Positions 44,508 through 54,395 of a DNA stretch of 64,000 nucleotides are shown piece after piece. The translations under genes and the position numbers were made by a program. The stretch spans positions 1 to 64,000 of the forward strand of contig JADJCH010000035.1 in NCBI GenBank assembly GCA_016703325.1. The letters run 5' to 3'. Source of the DNA: Burkholderiales bacterium. Its GTDB lineage: Bacteria > Pseudomonadota > Gammaproteobacteria > Burkholderiales > Burkholderiaceae_C. The notes beneath the pieces are model-generated. The model had not been told where the DNA came from, ran no database searches, and saw nothing but the letters and a program-made list of their open reading frames with translations. Positions within the stretch are counted from its first letter, which is position 1; every line of letters begins with the position of its first letter.

Positions 44508-45215
44508 TCATTTCACCGCCGACTCGACCACGTCCAGCGGGTTGTGCCGCACGTCCGTGCCCTTGACGATGTAGATGATCTGCTCGGCCAGGTTCTTGGC
44601 GTGGTCGCCCACCCGTTCGATGGCCTTCGCCACGAATACCAGGTCGATCGAGGCGGAGATGGTGCGAGGATCCTCCATCATGTAGGTGATCAGCTTGCGC
44701 ATCAGACCTTCGAACTCGACATCGATCTCGTTGTCCTGCTTGATCACCTGCAGCGCCTGATTCACGTCGAGGCGGGCAAAGGCATCCAGCGCACGACGCA
44801 GCAGTGCGGTGGCCAGGCTGGCCTCAAAGGACACGTCCGACACCGGCAGGCGCATGCGGCTGGACACGCCGGAGTCCATCAGACGCTGCACGGTGCGGGC
44901 GATGCGGGCGGCCTCATCGCCCACCCGCTCCAGGTTGCCGATGGTCTTGGAGATGGCGATCAGCAGCCGCAGGTCCCTGGCGGTGGGCTGGCGCCGCGCG
45001 ATGATGGCCGACAGGTCGCGGTCGATCTCCACTTCCAGCTGGTTCACGCGCTCCTCGGTACGTACCACCTGCTGGGCGGTGTCGCTGCTGAAGTGGGCCA
45101 GCGCGTAGACCGCCTGGGCCACCTGGGCCTCGACCATGCCGCCCATCTCGAGCACGCGGGTCGAAACGGCGCTGAGTTCGGCATCGAACTGGCTGGATAG
45201 GTGCTTTTCCGTCAT
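44508..45215 (-). CDS. phoU: Phosphate signalling protein PhoU
   Basis: 235 residues, two three-helix PhoU repeats. The metal-binding E/DxxxD patterns occur in ARIAR and HAKNL neighbourhoods (VGDEAARIARTV, VGDHAKNLAEQI). PhoU links the Pst transporter to PhoR and keeps the regulon off in high phosphate. It lies 34 bases after pstB. Confidence 0.97.
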   Translation of the reverse strand: MTEKHLSSQFDAELSAVSTRVLEMGGMVEAQVAQAVYALAHFSSDTAQQVVRTEERVNQLEVEIDRDLSAIIARRQPTARDLRLLIAISKTIGNLERVGDEAARIARTVQRLMDSGVSSRMRLPVSDVSFEASLATALLRRALDAFARLDVNQALQVIKQDNEIDVEFEGLMRKLITYMMEDPRTISASIDLVFVAKAIERVGDHAKNLAEQIIYIVKGTDVRHNPLDVVESAVK

Positions 45216-45249
45216 GGCTGAATCCTTCGTATCGCTTGCTTGTTCCGCC

Positions 45250-46044
45250 TCAACCGAATCGACCGGTGATGTAATCCTCGGTCTCCTGTCGCTTGGGCTT
45301 CATGAACAGGTCGCGCGTGGGACCGAACTCGATCAGGTCACCCAGGTACATGTAGGCCGTGTAGTCCGAGCAGCGGGCAGCCTGCTGCATGTTGTGGGTC
45401 ACGATGGCCACGGTGTAGTCGCTCTTGAGCTCGGTGATGAGCTCCTCGATCTTGCCGGTAGAGATCGGGTCCAGGGCCGAGCAAGGCTCGTCGAGCAGCA
45501 GCACCTCAGGCTTGATGGCGATGCCTCGCGCGATGCATAGACGCTGCTGCTGACCGCCGGACAGACCGGAGCCGCTCTGACCCAGCTTGTCCTTGACCTC
45601 GTTCCACAGGGCGGCCTTCTTCAGCGCCCACTCCACCCGCTCGTCCATCTCCACACGCGACAGGCTCTCGAACAGCCGCACCCCGAAAGCGATGTTGTCG
45701 TAGATCGACATCGGGAACGGGGTCGGCTTCTGGAACACCATGCCCACCTTGGCCCGGATCAGGCTCACATCCAACCGGCGATCCAGGATGTTCTGGCCGT
45801 CCAGCAGGATCTCACCTTCGGCCCGCTGCTCCGGGTACAGCTCGAACATGCGGTTGAAGATGCGCAGCAGGGTGGACTTGCCGCAGCCCGACGGGCCGAT
45901 GAAGGCCGTCACCTTGCGATCGGGAATCTCAAGATTGATCTTCTTGAGCGCGTGGAAACGCCCATAGTAGAAGTTGAGGTCGCGCACCGACAGCTTTGCG
46001 CGTTCGGTGATGCCGCTGTTGGCGGTTTCGACGAGGGCGTCCAT
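45250..46044 (-). CDS. pstB: Phosphate ABC transporter ATPase PstB
   Basis: 264 residues from ATG 46044, with AAGGA 6 bases upstream; the frame is open further to 46107. Walker A GPSGCGKST, signature LSGGQQQRLCIARG, Walker B VLLLDEPCSALDP and switch VTHNMQQAARCSD are intact. It energises PstAC. Confidence 0.97.
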   Translation of the reverse strand: MDALVETANSGITERAKLSVRDLNFYYGRFHALKKINLEIPDRKVTAFIGPSGCGKSTLLRIFNRMFELYPEQRAEGEILLDGQNILDRRLDVSLIRAKVGMVFQKPTPFPMSIYDNIAFGVRLFESLSRVEMDERVEWALKKAALWNEVKDKLGQSGSGLSGGQQQRLCIARGIAIKPEVLLLDEPCSALDPISTGKIEELITELKSDYTVAIVTHNMQQAARCSDYTAYMYLGDLIEFGPTRDLFMKPKRQETEDYITGRFG

Positions 46045-46075
46045 GAAAGATCCTTGATTCGGTACGAGACGTTGG

Positions 46076-46945
46076 TCAGTGCTTGTTGCGGAACAGCACC
46101 CGCGCAACGATGTTCAAGCCCAGCACACCCAACGTGATCAGGAAGACGCCCGCCCAGGCCAGCTTCTGCCAGTTCTCGTAAGGACTCATGGCGAACTTGA
46201 AGATGGTCACCGGCAGGCTGGCCATCGGCTCACCGAGGCTGCTGGTGAAAAACTGGTTCGACAGGGCGGTGAACAACAGGGGTGCGGTTTCTCCCGCGAT
46301 TCGGGCCACCGCCAGCAGGACGCCGGTGATGACGCCCGCCATGGAGGCCTTCAACGTGATCGACAGGATCACCTTCCACTTGGGTGTACCCAAGGCATAG
46401 GCAGCCTCCCGCAGCGCATTGGGCACCAGCGCCAACATGTTCTGCGTGGTATTGATGACCACCGGCACCACGATCAGCGCCAGTGCCAGGACACCGGCAA
46501 AGGCCGAGAAGCCCTTCAACGGTGCCACCACCACCGCATAGATGAACAACCCGATCACGATCGAAGGGGCTGACAGCAGGATGTCGTTGATGAAGTGGGT
46601 GCTGCGACCGAGCCAATTGTTGCGACCGTATTCGGCGATGTAGACACCGCTGAGGATCCCCAGGGGCGTACCCAGAGCGGTCGCCAGCACCACCATGATC
46701 AGGGAGCCGTAGATCGCATTGGCCAGGCCACCGGTTTCAGCCTGCGGCGGCGGCGTCATCTCCGTGAAAACCGCCAGATTCAGGCCGCCGAGACCCAGCA
46801 CCAGGGTTTCCCACAGGATCCAGATCAGCCAGACCAGTCCGAAGGCCATCGCACCCAAAGACAGACTGAGTGCAAACGCATTCACCATCTTGCGTCGGCG
46901 GTGCATGGCCAGCCGGCCGGCATCGAACGAAGCGACGCTGCTCAT
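46076..46945 (-). CDS. pstA: Phosphate ABC transporter permease PstA
   Basis: 289 residues with six membrane segments, including GLANAIYGSLIMVVLATALG and the EAA-type loop NALREAAYALGTPKWKVIL. The start overlaps the pstC stop (ATGA, 46942-46945), so translation is coupled. Confidence 0.97.
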   Translation of the reverse strand: MSSVASFDAGRLAMHRRRKMVNAFALSLSLGAMAFGLVWLIWILWETLVLGLGGLNLAVFTEMTPPPQAETGGLANAIYGSLIMVVLATALGTPLGILSGVYIAEYGRNNWLGRSTHFINDILLSAPSIVIGLFIYAVVVAPLKGFSAFAGVLALALIVVPVVINTTQNMLALVPNALREAAYALGTPKWKVILSITLKASMAGVITGVLLAVARIAGETAPLLFTALSNQFFTSSLGEPMASLPVTIFKFAMSPYENWQKLAWAGVFLITLGVLGLNIVARVLFRNKH

Positions 46946-47967
46946 GTGCGAGCTCCTTCACCCTTGCGCATCTGCGCAAGCATCAACTTGGACAATGCCA
47001 GCACCACGAAGGTGATGAAGAACAGCACCAGCCCCAGGTAGATCAACGAAGCCTGATGCAACCCTTCACCGGCCTCCGCAAACTCGTTGGCGAGAGCCGA
47101 AGTAATGCTGTTGGCCGCCTCGAACATTGACAGTGAGCTGAGCTGGTTCATGTTGCCGATCACGAACGTGACGGCCATGGTCTCGCCCAGCGCCCGACCC
47201 AGGCCGAGCATGATGCCGCCCACCACACCGGCCTTGGTGTAAGGCAGCACAACGCGGGACACCACCTCCCACGTCGTGGAGCCCAGCCCGTAGGCTGACT
47301 CCTTGAGCATCGAGGGTGTGACCTCGAAAACGTCGCGCATCACTGCGGCGATGTAGGGAATGATCATGATGGCCAGGATGATCCCTGCCGACAGGATACC
47401 GATCCCCACCGGTGGACCGGAAACCAGCGCACCCAGCACCGGAACACCGGCCAGCAGTTTTTGCAGCGGCTGCTGTACATACGTGGCCAGGATGGGGCCG
47501 AACACCAGCAGGCCCCACATGCCGTAGACGATCGACGGCACCGCGGCAAGCAATTCGATCGCTGTACCCAGCGGACGTTTGAGCCACTTGGGGGAGAGTT
47601 CGGTCAGAAAAAGGGCGATGCCAAAACTCACCGGCACGGCAATGACAAGCGCAATCAGCGAGGTCATCAAGGTGCCGTAGATCATCACCAGACCGCCGTA
47701 ACGGTTTTCGACCGGATCCCAATCGGTGCTGGTCAGAAAGCCCAGGCCATACTCCTGGATCGCCGGCGCTGCGCCCACGAACAACGAGCCGATGATGCCG
47801 ACCAACAGTGCCAGGGTCAGCCAGGCCGCGGCCTGAGCCACCCCGGCAAACAGCCGGTCGGCCCAGGGGGACCGCAGCACGCGCGGTGCAGGTCCCCCGG
47901 TCGGAGTGGTTCTGTCCACGGCGGGACCCCTTTCAATAGGGTGGGAAACAGGCAGTGTAGCGGCCAT
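46942..47967 (-). CDS. pstC: Phosphate ABC transporter permease PstC
   Basis: 341 residues. After a 40-residue soluble leader, six membrane segments follow. VENRYGGLVMIYGTLMTSLI and the loop LKESAYGLGSTTWEVVSRVV are typical of PstC. It forms the channel with PstA. Confidence 0.97.
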   Translation of the reverse strand: MAATLPVSHPIERGPAVDRTTPTGGPAPRVLRSPWADRLFAGVAQAAAWLTLALLVGIIGSLFVGAAPAIQEYGLGFLTSTDWDPVENRYGGLVMIYGTLMTSLIALVIAVPVSFGIALFLTELSPKWLKRPLGTAIELLAAVPSIVYGMWGLLVFGPILATYVQQPLQKLLAGVPVLGALVSGPPVGIGILSAGIILAIMIIPYIAAVMRDVFEVTPSMLKESAYGLGSTTWEVVSRVVLPYTKAGVVGGIMLGLGRALGETMAVTFVIGNMNQLSSLSMFEAANSITSALANEFAEAGEGLHQASLIYLGLVLFFITFVVLALSKLMLAQMRKGEGART

Positions 47968-48023
47968 GGACAGCCTTCCAGTTCAGATCACGAGAGGTGA
48001 CAAATGGGTCGGAAGACCCGCGG

Positions 48024-49061
48024 TCACTTGAACGCCACCGGCTTGCCGGATGCGTCCTTGATCTGCTCGGACCACTGCTTGCGAACCAGCGCCTTCACCG
48101 AATCCGGCAGCGGCACGTAGTCCAGGTCATCGGCCATCTTGTCGCCGTTGCCGTAGGCCCAATCGAAGAACTTCATCGCAGCCGTGGCCTGAGCGGGCTT
48201 CTCCTGCACCTTGTGCATCATGATGTAAGTTGGATTGGTGATCGGCCAGGCATCCTTGCCGGGTTGATCCGTGGTGATCTGGTAGAAGCTGCTCTTCCAG
48301 TCGGCACCGGCCGCCGCCGCCTTGAAGGCCGTGTCACTCGGGGGCACGAAATTGCCGTCGCGGTTCTTCATCAAGGTGTAGGACAGTTTGTTCTGCTTCA
48401 CGTAGGCGTACTCAAGGTAGCCGATCGAGTTCGGCAGGCGCTGCACGAACGCCGCAACGCCCTCGTTGCCCTTGCCGCCGGCACCGGTCGGCCAATTCAC
48501 GGCGGTGCCTTCACCGACCTTGGCCTTCCAGTCCGGATTCACCTTGGACAGGTAGTTGGTGAAGATGAAGGTGGTGCCGGAACCATCGGCACGGCGCACT
48601 GGAGAGATGTCCGCGTCGGGCAGCTTCAGACCCGGGTTGAGGGCAGCCAGGGCCGGATCGGACCACTTGGTGATCTTGCCGAGGTAGATGTCGCCCAGCA
48701 CCTGACCGGTCAGCTTGATCTGACCCGGCTGGATGCCGGCGATATTGACCACCGGCACCACGCCACCGATGACGGTCGGGAACTGCACCAGACCGTCCTT
48801 GGCCAGGTCCTCGTCCTTGAGCGGCATGTCAGAAGCACCGAAATCCACCGTCTTCGATCGGATCTGCTTCAGACCCGCACCAGATCCCACGGACTGGTAG
48901 TTCATCTTCACGCCGGTGGATTTGTTGTAGGCGTCAGCCCACTTGGCATACAGCGGCGCCGGAAAGGTGGCGCCCGCCCCCGTCACGTCTTGAGCCAGAG
49001 TGGCCGAAGAAGCCGCCAGCAGGGCAGCAGCGAGGGAGACACGAGCGATGGAAAACAGCAT
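48024..49061 (-). CDS. pstS: Periplasmic phosphate-binding protein PstS
   Basis: 345 residues from ATG 49061, with AAAGG 8 bases upstream. The signal peptide ends ASSATLAQ. The mature start DVTGAGATFPAPLYAKWADA and phosphate-binding stretches NYQSVGSGAGLKQI, FGASDMPL and RRADGSGTTFIFTNYL are characteristic. Expression is probably PhoB-dependent through the upstream Pho-box repeats. Confidence 0.97.
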   Translation of the reverse strand: MLFSIARVSLAAALLAASSATLAQDVTGAGATFPAPLYAKWADAYNKSTGVKMNYQSVGSGAGLKQIRSKTVDFGASDMPLKDEDLAKDGLVQFPTVIGGVVPVVNIAGIQPGQIKLTGQVLGDIYLGKITKWSDPALAALNPGLKLPDADISPVRRADGSGTTFIFTNYLSKVNPDWKAKVGEGTAVNWPTGAGGKGNEGVAAFVQRLPNSIGYLEYAYVKQNKLSYTLMKNRDGNFVPPSDTAFKAAAAGADWKSSFYQITTDQPGKDAWPITNPTYIMMHKVQEKPAQATAAMKFFDWAYGNGDKMADDLDYVPLPDSVKALVRKQWSEQIKDASGKPVAFK

Positions 49062-49130
49062 GGTTGAACCTTTCGTCAAGACGCAGACAACGGGGGAAAC
49101 CCGTGACGTGCGTCACTTTAGAAAGGCCAT

Positions 49131-49191
49131 GTGACAACCCAATGACAACCTTGCACGCTTCCGTGACCTTTTGATGACCCTTTCGTGACAG
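49131..49191 (-). promoter_or_regulatory. Tandem Pho boxes before pstS
   Basis: On the reverse strand, 11-bp-spaced repeats CTGTCAC, GGGTCAT, AGGTCAC (49162-49191) and TTGTCAT, TTGTCAC (49131-49150) match the half-site CTGTCAT that PhoB dimers read. Two clusters 11 bases apart imply two PhoB dimers or more. They lie 70-130 bases before pstS. Confidence 0.8.
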
Positions 49192-49227
49192 ACACAAATG
49201 AGTGCCGAATCCGCTGCAGGGTGCCGC

Positions 49228-50562
49228 TCAGCCGCGTACCGCCGCCTGGGCCAACCGCTCCGCCGCCCTCTGTGCCAACGACGCCTCCCGCGCCTCCACC
49301 ATGACGCGCAGCAGCGGTTCGGTGCCCGAGGCACGAATCAACAGCCGACCGGCCTGGCCGAGTTCCTCGGTGATGCGCTGCTGTTCAGCCGCCAGCAGGG
49401 AGTTGCGTTTCCAGTCCTGGCCGGCAGCCAGCCGCACATTGATCAAGGTCTGCGGGAACAGGGTCACGCCTTCGAGCATCTGGGCCAGCGAGCGGCCGTT
49501 GCGCTGCTGGGCCTGCAGCACCTGCAGCGCGCTGATCAAGCCGTCGCCGGTGGTGTGGCAGTCCAGCGCCAGCAGGTGGCCGGAGCCCTCCCCGCCCAGC
49601 TGCCAACCCCGCTTCTGCAACTCCTCGAGCACATAACGGTCGCCCACCTTGGCGCGCACGAATTCCACGCCCCGCTGCTGCAGAGCCAGCTCCACGGCCA
49701 TGTTGGTCATCAGCGTGCCGACTGCGCCTGGAACGGCCTGACCGTTGGCCAGCCGATCGGCCACCATGACGTACAGCAGCTCATCGCCGTTGTAGAGCCT
49801 GCCGGCACCATCGACCACCTGCAGCCGGTCGGCATCTCCGTCCAACGCGATGCCGTAGTCGGCCCGGTGTTCATGCACCGCCTTGACCAGCGCCTGAGGA
49901 GATGTGGCACCAAAACCGTCGTTGATGTTGAATCCGTCCGGCTCGCAGCCGATGCGGATCACTTCCGCGCCCAGCTCGTGGAAGACGTCCGGAGCCACGT
50001 GGTAGCCAGCACCGTGGGCCGCATCGACCACGATCTTCAGGCCCCGCAGGGAAAGATCAGCCGAGAACGTGGACTTGCAGAATTCGATGTACCGACCACC
50101 GGCATCATCGAGTCGGCGGGTGCGGCCGATCTCGCTGGAAGAGACCCACTGCGGCGCAGCATCGACGGCCGCCTCGACCTCCAGTTCCCAGGCATCCGGC
50201 AGCTTCTCTCCCCGAGCGGAGAAGAACTTGATGCCGTTGTCCTCGTAGGGATTGTGCGAGGCACTGATCACCACCCCCAGGCTCAGGCGCTGAGCCCGGG
50301 TCAGGTAGGCCACCGCGGGGGTCGGCACCGGACCGGTCAGCACCACATCGGCACCCGCAGAGTTGAGACCCGCTTCCAGGGCGGACTCCAGCATGTAGCC
50401 AGAGATGCGCGTGTCCTTGCCGATCAGGACCACCGGACGCTCGTGGCTGCCCCGCAGCACCCGACCGACGGCATGCCCCAGCCGCAGGACAAAGTCAGGG
50501 GTGATGGGGGCCTGCCCGACGGTTCCTCGAATGCCGTCGGTGCCAAAGTACTTTCTGCTCAT
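49228..50562 (-). CDS. glmM: Phosphoglucosamine mutase
   Basis: 444 residues from ATG 50562. MSRKYFGTDGIRG is the standard start; the phosphoserine loop is VISASHNP with Ser102; DGDADRLQVVD is the metal loop, and GEGSGH and RASGTEPLLRVM the sugar and phosphate loops. It converts glucosamine-6-phosphate to glucosamine-1-phosphate for peptidoglycan and lipopolysaccharide. It follows folP, as in most proteobacteria. Confidence 0.98.
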   Translation of the reverse strand: MSRKYFGTDGIRGTVGQAPITPDFVLRLGHAVGRVLRGSHERPVVLIGKDTRISGYMLESALEAGLNSAGADVVLTGPVPTPAVAYLTRAQRLSLGVVISASHNPYEDNGIKFFSARGEKLPDAWELEVEAAVDAAPQWVSSSEIGRTRRLDDAGGRYIEFCKSTFSADLSLRGLKIVVDAAHGAGYHVAPDVFHELGAEVIRIGCEPDGFNINDGFGATSPQALVKAVHEHRADYGIALDGDADRLQVVDGAGRLYNGDELLYVMVADRLANGQAVPGAVGTLMTNMAVELALQQRGVEFVRAKVGDRYVLEELQKRGWQLGGEGSGHLLALDCHTTGDGLISALQVLQAQQRNGRSLAQMLEGVTLFPQTLINVRLAAGQDWKRNSLLAAEQQRITEELGQAGRLLIRASGTEPLLRVMVEAREASLAQRAAERLAQAAVRG

Positions 50563-50689
50563 GTATGGAAGGTTTGCTGCGACGCCCGGGCCGGATTCCT
50601 CCCGGAGGAAGCCCGAAGCGAGTTGGAACGATTCTGTGCGCCGGCCACCATCGGCAGGCATCGGTCGTCTTGAAGAACTCAAGGCTAGG

Positions 50690-51529
50690 TCAATCCCCCC
50701 CTGGGGACAAGCCGGCAGCCGCCCAGATGGCCAGCGCATCCGCCGTTGCCGCCACATCGTGCACGCGAATGATCCTCGCACCGTGGTGCACAGCCGCCAG
50801 CGCGGCGGCCACGCTAGCCACCATCCGCTGGTTCGTAGGACGGCCGGTGACCGCTCCCAGCGCCGATTTGCGTGACCAGCCCGCCAGAACCGGATGCCCC
50901 AGAGCCAGCAGGGCGCGCTGCCCAGGCAGCAGGTCGAAGTTCTGTCGCACCGACTTGCCAAAGCCGATGCCCGGGTCCAGCACGATCCGTTCGGCCACCA
51001 CTCCAGCTGCCCGCAGCACGGCCAGGCGAACGGCGAGGAAATCCCTCACCTCGGCGACCACGTCGCTGTAGAAGGTGTCCGCCTGCATCGAACGTGGCTC
51101 TCCCCGCATGTGCATCAGGCAGACCCCGCATCCCGGGTGCGCGGCGACCACCTGCACCGCGCCCTGCGCCCGCAGCGCCGCGATGTCGTTGATGATGTCC
51201 ACACCAAGGTCCAGGCTCTGGCGCATCACCTCGGCCTTGTAGGTGTCGACCGAGACCGGCACACCCAGCTTCAGGGCTTCGCGCAGCACCGGCAGCACCC
51301 GGGCCAGCTCGGCCTCCAGAGACACCGGATCCGCGCCCGGGCGGCTGGACTCGCCACCGATGTCCAGGATGCCGGCGCCTTCTTTGAGCAACTGCTCGCA
51401 GTGCGCCATCGCGTTCCCGATGCCGCGCCCACCGTCCGAGAAGGAGTCGGGCGTGACATTGACAATGCCCATGACCACCGGCCGATCCAGCGGGATCCGG
51501 AACCGGGTGGTTTGCCAGACAGGGGCCAT
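50690..51529 (-). CDS. folP: Dihydropteroate synthase
   Basis: 279 residues from ATG 51529, which has GGAG 6 bases upstream; in-frame ATGs at 51541 and 51553 lack such a site. Motifs GIVNVTPDSFSDGG, GGESSRPGA, LDPGIGFGKS and AGWSRKSALG are complete. It condenses para-aminobenzoate with the pterin pyrophosphate in folate synthesis, and is the sulfonamide target. Confidence 0.97.
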   Translation of the reverse strand: MAPVWQTTRFRIPLDRPVVMGIVNVTPDSFSDGGRGIGNAMAHCEQLLKEGAGILDIGGESSRPGADPVSLEAELARVLPVLREALKLGVPVSVDTYKAEVMRQSLDLGVDIINDIAALRAQGAVQVVAAHPGCGVCLMHMRGEPRSMQADTFYSDVVAEVRDFLAVRLAVLRAAGVVAERIVLDPGIGFGKSVRQNFDLLPGQRALLALGHPVLAGWSRKSALGAVTGRPTNQRMVASVAAALAAVHHGARIIRVHDVAATADALAIWAAAGLSPGGD

Positions 51530-51590
51530 CTGCAACTCCATCAAGGCCCACATGAACAACGGGGCCCGAAGGCCCCGCAGGTCAAGGATT

Positions 51591-53498
51591 TCAGGTTGCC
51601 GCGGCTGCGTTGCCCGAATTGACCGAGGGGGTTGCCCCCCCCCCGGGAGGCCTGGAGGCCGCCTGCGATCCATCCTTGGGGGGACGCGGCGGACGCCCGT
51701 TCATGATGTCCTCGATCTGTTCCGCATCGATGGTTTCCCATTCGAGCAGAGCCCCGGCCAACGCGTGCATCTTGTCCTGGTGTTCTTCAATCAGGTGGCG
51801 GGCCTGGGCGTACTGGGTGTCGATGATCTTGCGGATCTCCTTGTCCACCCGCTTCATCGTCTCTTCCGAAACGCTGACCTGCTTGGTGACGGAACGACCG
51901 AGGAAGACCTCGCCTTCGTTCTCCGCATAAACCATGGGACCCAGCTCCTCGGTCATCCCGTAACGGGTGACCATGTCGCGGGCGATCGCCGTGGCACGCT
52001 CGAAGTCGTTGCTCGCGCCGGTGGTCATCTGGTTCATGAACACCTCTTCGGCGATGCGGCCACCGAAAAGCACGCTGATGGTCGAGAGCATGCGCTCCTT
52101 GTCCATGCTGTAACGATCACCCTCGGGCAGCTGCATGGTCACACCCAGTGCACGCCCACGCGGAATGATCGTGACCTTGTGGACCGGATCGGTCTTGGGC
52201 AGCAGGCGAGCCACCAGCGCATGACCGGCCTCGTGGTAGGCGGTGTTGCGGCGCTCCTCTTCGGGCATGATCATCGACTTGCGCTCGGGGCCCATCATGA
52301 TCTTGTCCTTGGCCTTCTCGAAGTCGACCATCTCAACCACCCGCGCACTGCGGCGGGCTGCGAAGAGGGCGGCCTCGTTGACCAGGTTGGCCAGATCGGC
52401 ACCGGAAAAGCCGGGGGTGCCGCGCGCGAGGATGTCGGCACGGATGTCCTGGCCGATGGGCACCTTGCGCATGTGCACATTCAGGATTTGCTCGCGGCCA
52501 CGCACGTCGGGCAGCGTCACGTACACCTGACGGTCGAAACGCCCGGGGCGCAGCAGGGCCGGATCCAGGATGTCCGGTCGGTTGGTCGCGGCCACCACGA
52601 TGACGCCGAGGTTGGTCTCGAAACCGTCCATCTCGACCAGCATCTGGTTGAGCGTCTGCTCGCGTTCGTCGTTGCCGCCGCCCAGACCCGCACCGCGGTG
52701 ACGTCCCACTGCGTCGATTTCATCGACGAAGATGATGCAAGGCGAGTTCTTCTTGGCCTGCTCGAACATGTCGCGCACCCGCGCGGCACCGACGCCGACA
52801 AACATCTCCACGAAATCCGACCCGGAGATCGAGAAGAACGGCACCTTGGCCTCGCCTGCGATGGACTTGGCCAGCAGCGTCTTGCCGGTTCCCGGAGGGC
52901 CGACCATCAACACGCCACGGGGAATTCGACCGCCCAGCTTCTGAAATTTCTGCGGATCCTTGAGGAAGTCGACCAACTCCTTGACCTCTTCCTTCGCCTC
53001 GTCGCAGCCAGCGACATCGGCGAAGGTGACGGAGTTGTTCGATTCGTCCAGCATGCGCGCCCGGCTCTTGCCGAAGCTGAAGGCGCCGCCCTTGCCGCCG
53101 CCCTGCATCTGGCGCATGAAATACACCCAGACGCCGATGAGCAAAATCATCGGGCCCCAGGAGATCAGCAGGCTGGTCAACACAGACGGCTCTTCGCGAG
53201 GCTTGACGCGGAACTTGATGCCGTTGGCGATCAGGTCACCCACCAGGCCCCGGTCCAGATAGGTCGCGGTGGTGCGGATGCGCTTGTCCTCGGTGGTCAG
53301 GGCCTCGATCTCAGCCCCACCCGGGTTCTCCTGCAACACCACTTCGCGGATGCGCTTGGCCCGAACCTCCTCCAGGAACTCGGAATAACCGATCTGGTTA
53401 CCCGCAATGGCTGTGCGGTCGAACTGCTTGAACACGGTGAACAGCACCAGGGCGATCACCAACCACACAGCGACTTTGGAGAACCATTGATTGTTCAC
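51591..53498 (-). CDS. ftsH: ATP-dependent zinc metalloprotease FtsH
   Basis: 635 residues. Two membrane segments (about 8-25 and 100-122), AAA Walker A GPPGTGKT (near 198), Walker B CIIFVDEIDAVG, SRH region, and the zinc site HEAGH (near 421). The C-terminus is Gly/Pro-rich (GRPPRPPKDGSQAASRPPGG). It degrades unfolded membrane proteins and regulators such as LpxC and sigma-32. In line with rlmE upstream. Confidence 0.98.
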   Translation of the reverse strand: MNNQWFSKVAVWLVIALVLFTVFKQFDRTAIAGNQIGYSEFLEEVRAKRIREVVLQENPGGAEIEALTTEDKRIRTTATYLDRGLVGDLIANGIKFRVKPREEPSVLTSLLISWGPMILLIGVWVYFMRQMQGGGKGGAFSFGKSRARMLDESNNSVTFADVAGCDEAKEEVKELVDFLKDPQKFQKLGGRIPRGVLMVGPPGTGKTLLAKSIAGEAKVPFFSISGSDFVEMFVGVGAARVRDMFEQAKKNSPCIIFVDEIDAVGRHRGAGLGGGNDEREQTLNQMLVEMDGFETNLGVIVVAATNRPDILDPALLRPGRFDRQVYVTLPDVRGREQILNVHMRKVPIGQDIRADILARGTPGFSGADLANLVNEAALFAARRSARVVEMVDFEKAKDKIMMGPERKSMIMPEEERRNTAYHEAGHALVARLLPKTDPVHKVTIIPRGRALGVTMQLPEGDRYSMDKERMLSTISVLFGGRIAEEVFMNQMTTGASNDFERATAIARDMVTRYGMTEELGPMVYAENEGEVFLGRSVTKQVSVSEETMKRVDKEIRKIIDTQYAQARHLIEEHQDKMHALAGALLEWETIDAEQIEDIMNGRPPRPPKDGSQAASRPPGGGATPSVNSGNAAAAT

Positions 53499-53696
53499 CG
53501 CGGCTCCTTCATTGAATCATTCCCTCCCGTCGGCTCTACCGGCAGGAGGACTCAGCGGCAGCGCCACAACACAGAATGGCGCTCCAACGCGGCAGATGGG
53601 GACGATTCTAGACGACCCAAGCCCCGTGGCCCGATGGACACTGCCTCTCCCGACGATAGCCGGGGACTTCCCGGTCCATTGTCATGAGGCACAGTG

Positions 53697-54374
53697 TCAT
53701 GCGGGCCTTTTCAGACCGATTCCAACCAGAAAGGTTTCAGCCGATCGGTCACGCGACGCTTTTGGCTTGTGCGCCTTGACCACCCGGAAGCTGCTGCGAA
53801 AGGCCTGCACCAGGGCGTCATAGCCACCGCTGTGAAACACCTTGCAGACCAGTGCCCCATTGGGGCGAAGATGGGACCGCGCGAAGTCAATGGCCAATTC
53901 GACCAGGTGCTCGACCCGCGCGGCGTCGGTGTCCGCGATGCCCGACAGGTTGGGGGACATGTCCGAGAACACCAGGTCCACCGCGCGCCCGGCCAGCACC
54001 GCCACCAACTGGTCCAGCACTTCCTGCTCACGAAAGTCCCCCTGGAGAAAGTGAACCCCCTCGATGGACTCCATCGGAAGCAGGTCCAAGGCCACGATGC
54101 TGCCATTGAGCGCGCCGGCTGCCGCGCCACCCGCGCCGGCCCCCTTGGGAGCGAAGCGCTGGCGCACGTACTGGCTCCAGGCACCGGGCGCCGAACCCAG
54201 GTCCACCACCACCTGCCCCGGCCGGATGAGCTGGAAGGTTTCGTCGATCTCCTTGAGCTTGTAGGCGGCACGGGATCGAAAACCCTCCTTTTGCGCCATC
54301 TGCACATAGGGGTCGGTGACGTGGTCGTTCAGCCACGCCTTGTTGACTTTCTTGCTTTTGGTCTGAACCTTCAT
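53697..54374 (-). CDS. rlmE: 23S rRNA 2'-O-ribose U2552 methyltransferase
   Basis: 225 residues from ATG 54374. It shows KLKEIDETFQLIRPGQVVVD, LGSAPGAWSQYV (SAM loop), DLVFSDMSPNLSG and VCKVFHSGGYD with the catalytic Lys-Asp-Lys pattern of RrmJ. An Ala/Gly-rich insertion (about 78-90) follows the SAM loop. It matures the large ribosomal subunit; rlmE-ftsH is a conserved pair. Confidence 0.96.
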   Translation of the reverse strand: MKVQTKSKKVNKAWLNDHVTDPYVQMAQKEGFRSRAAYKLKEIDETFQLIRPGQVVVDLGSAPGAWSQYVRQRFAPKGAGAGGAAAGALNGSIVALDLLPMESIEGVHFLQGDFREQEVLDQLVAVLAGRAVDLVFSDMSPNLSGIADTDAARVEHLVELAIDFARSHLRPNGALVCKVFHSGGYDALVQAFRSSFRVVKAHKPKASRDRSAETFLVGIGLKRPA

Positions 54375-54395
54375 GACGCAACGATAATAGACGGC

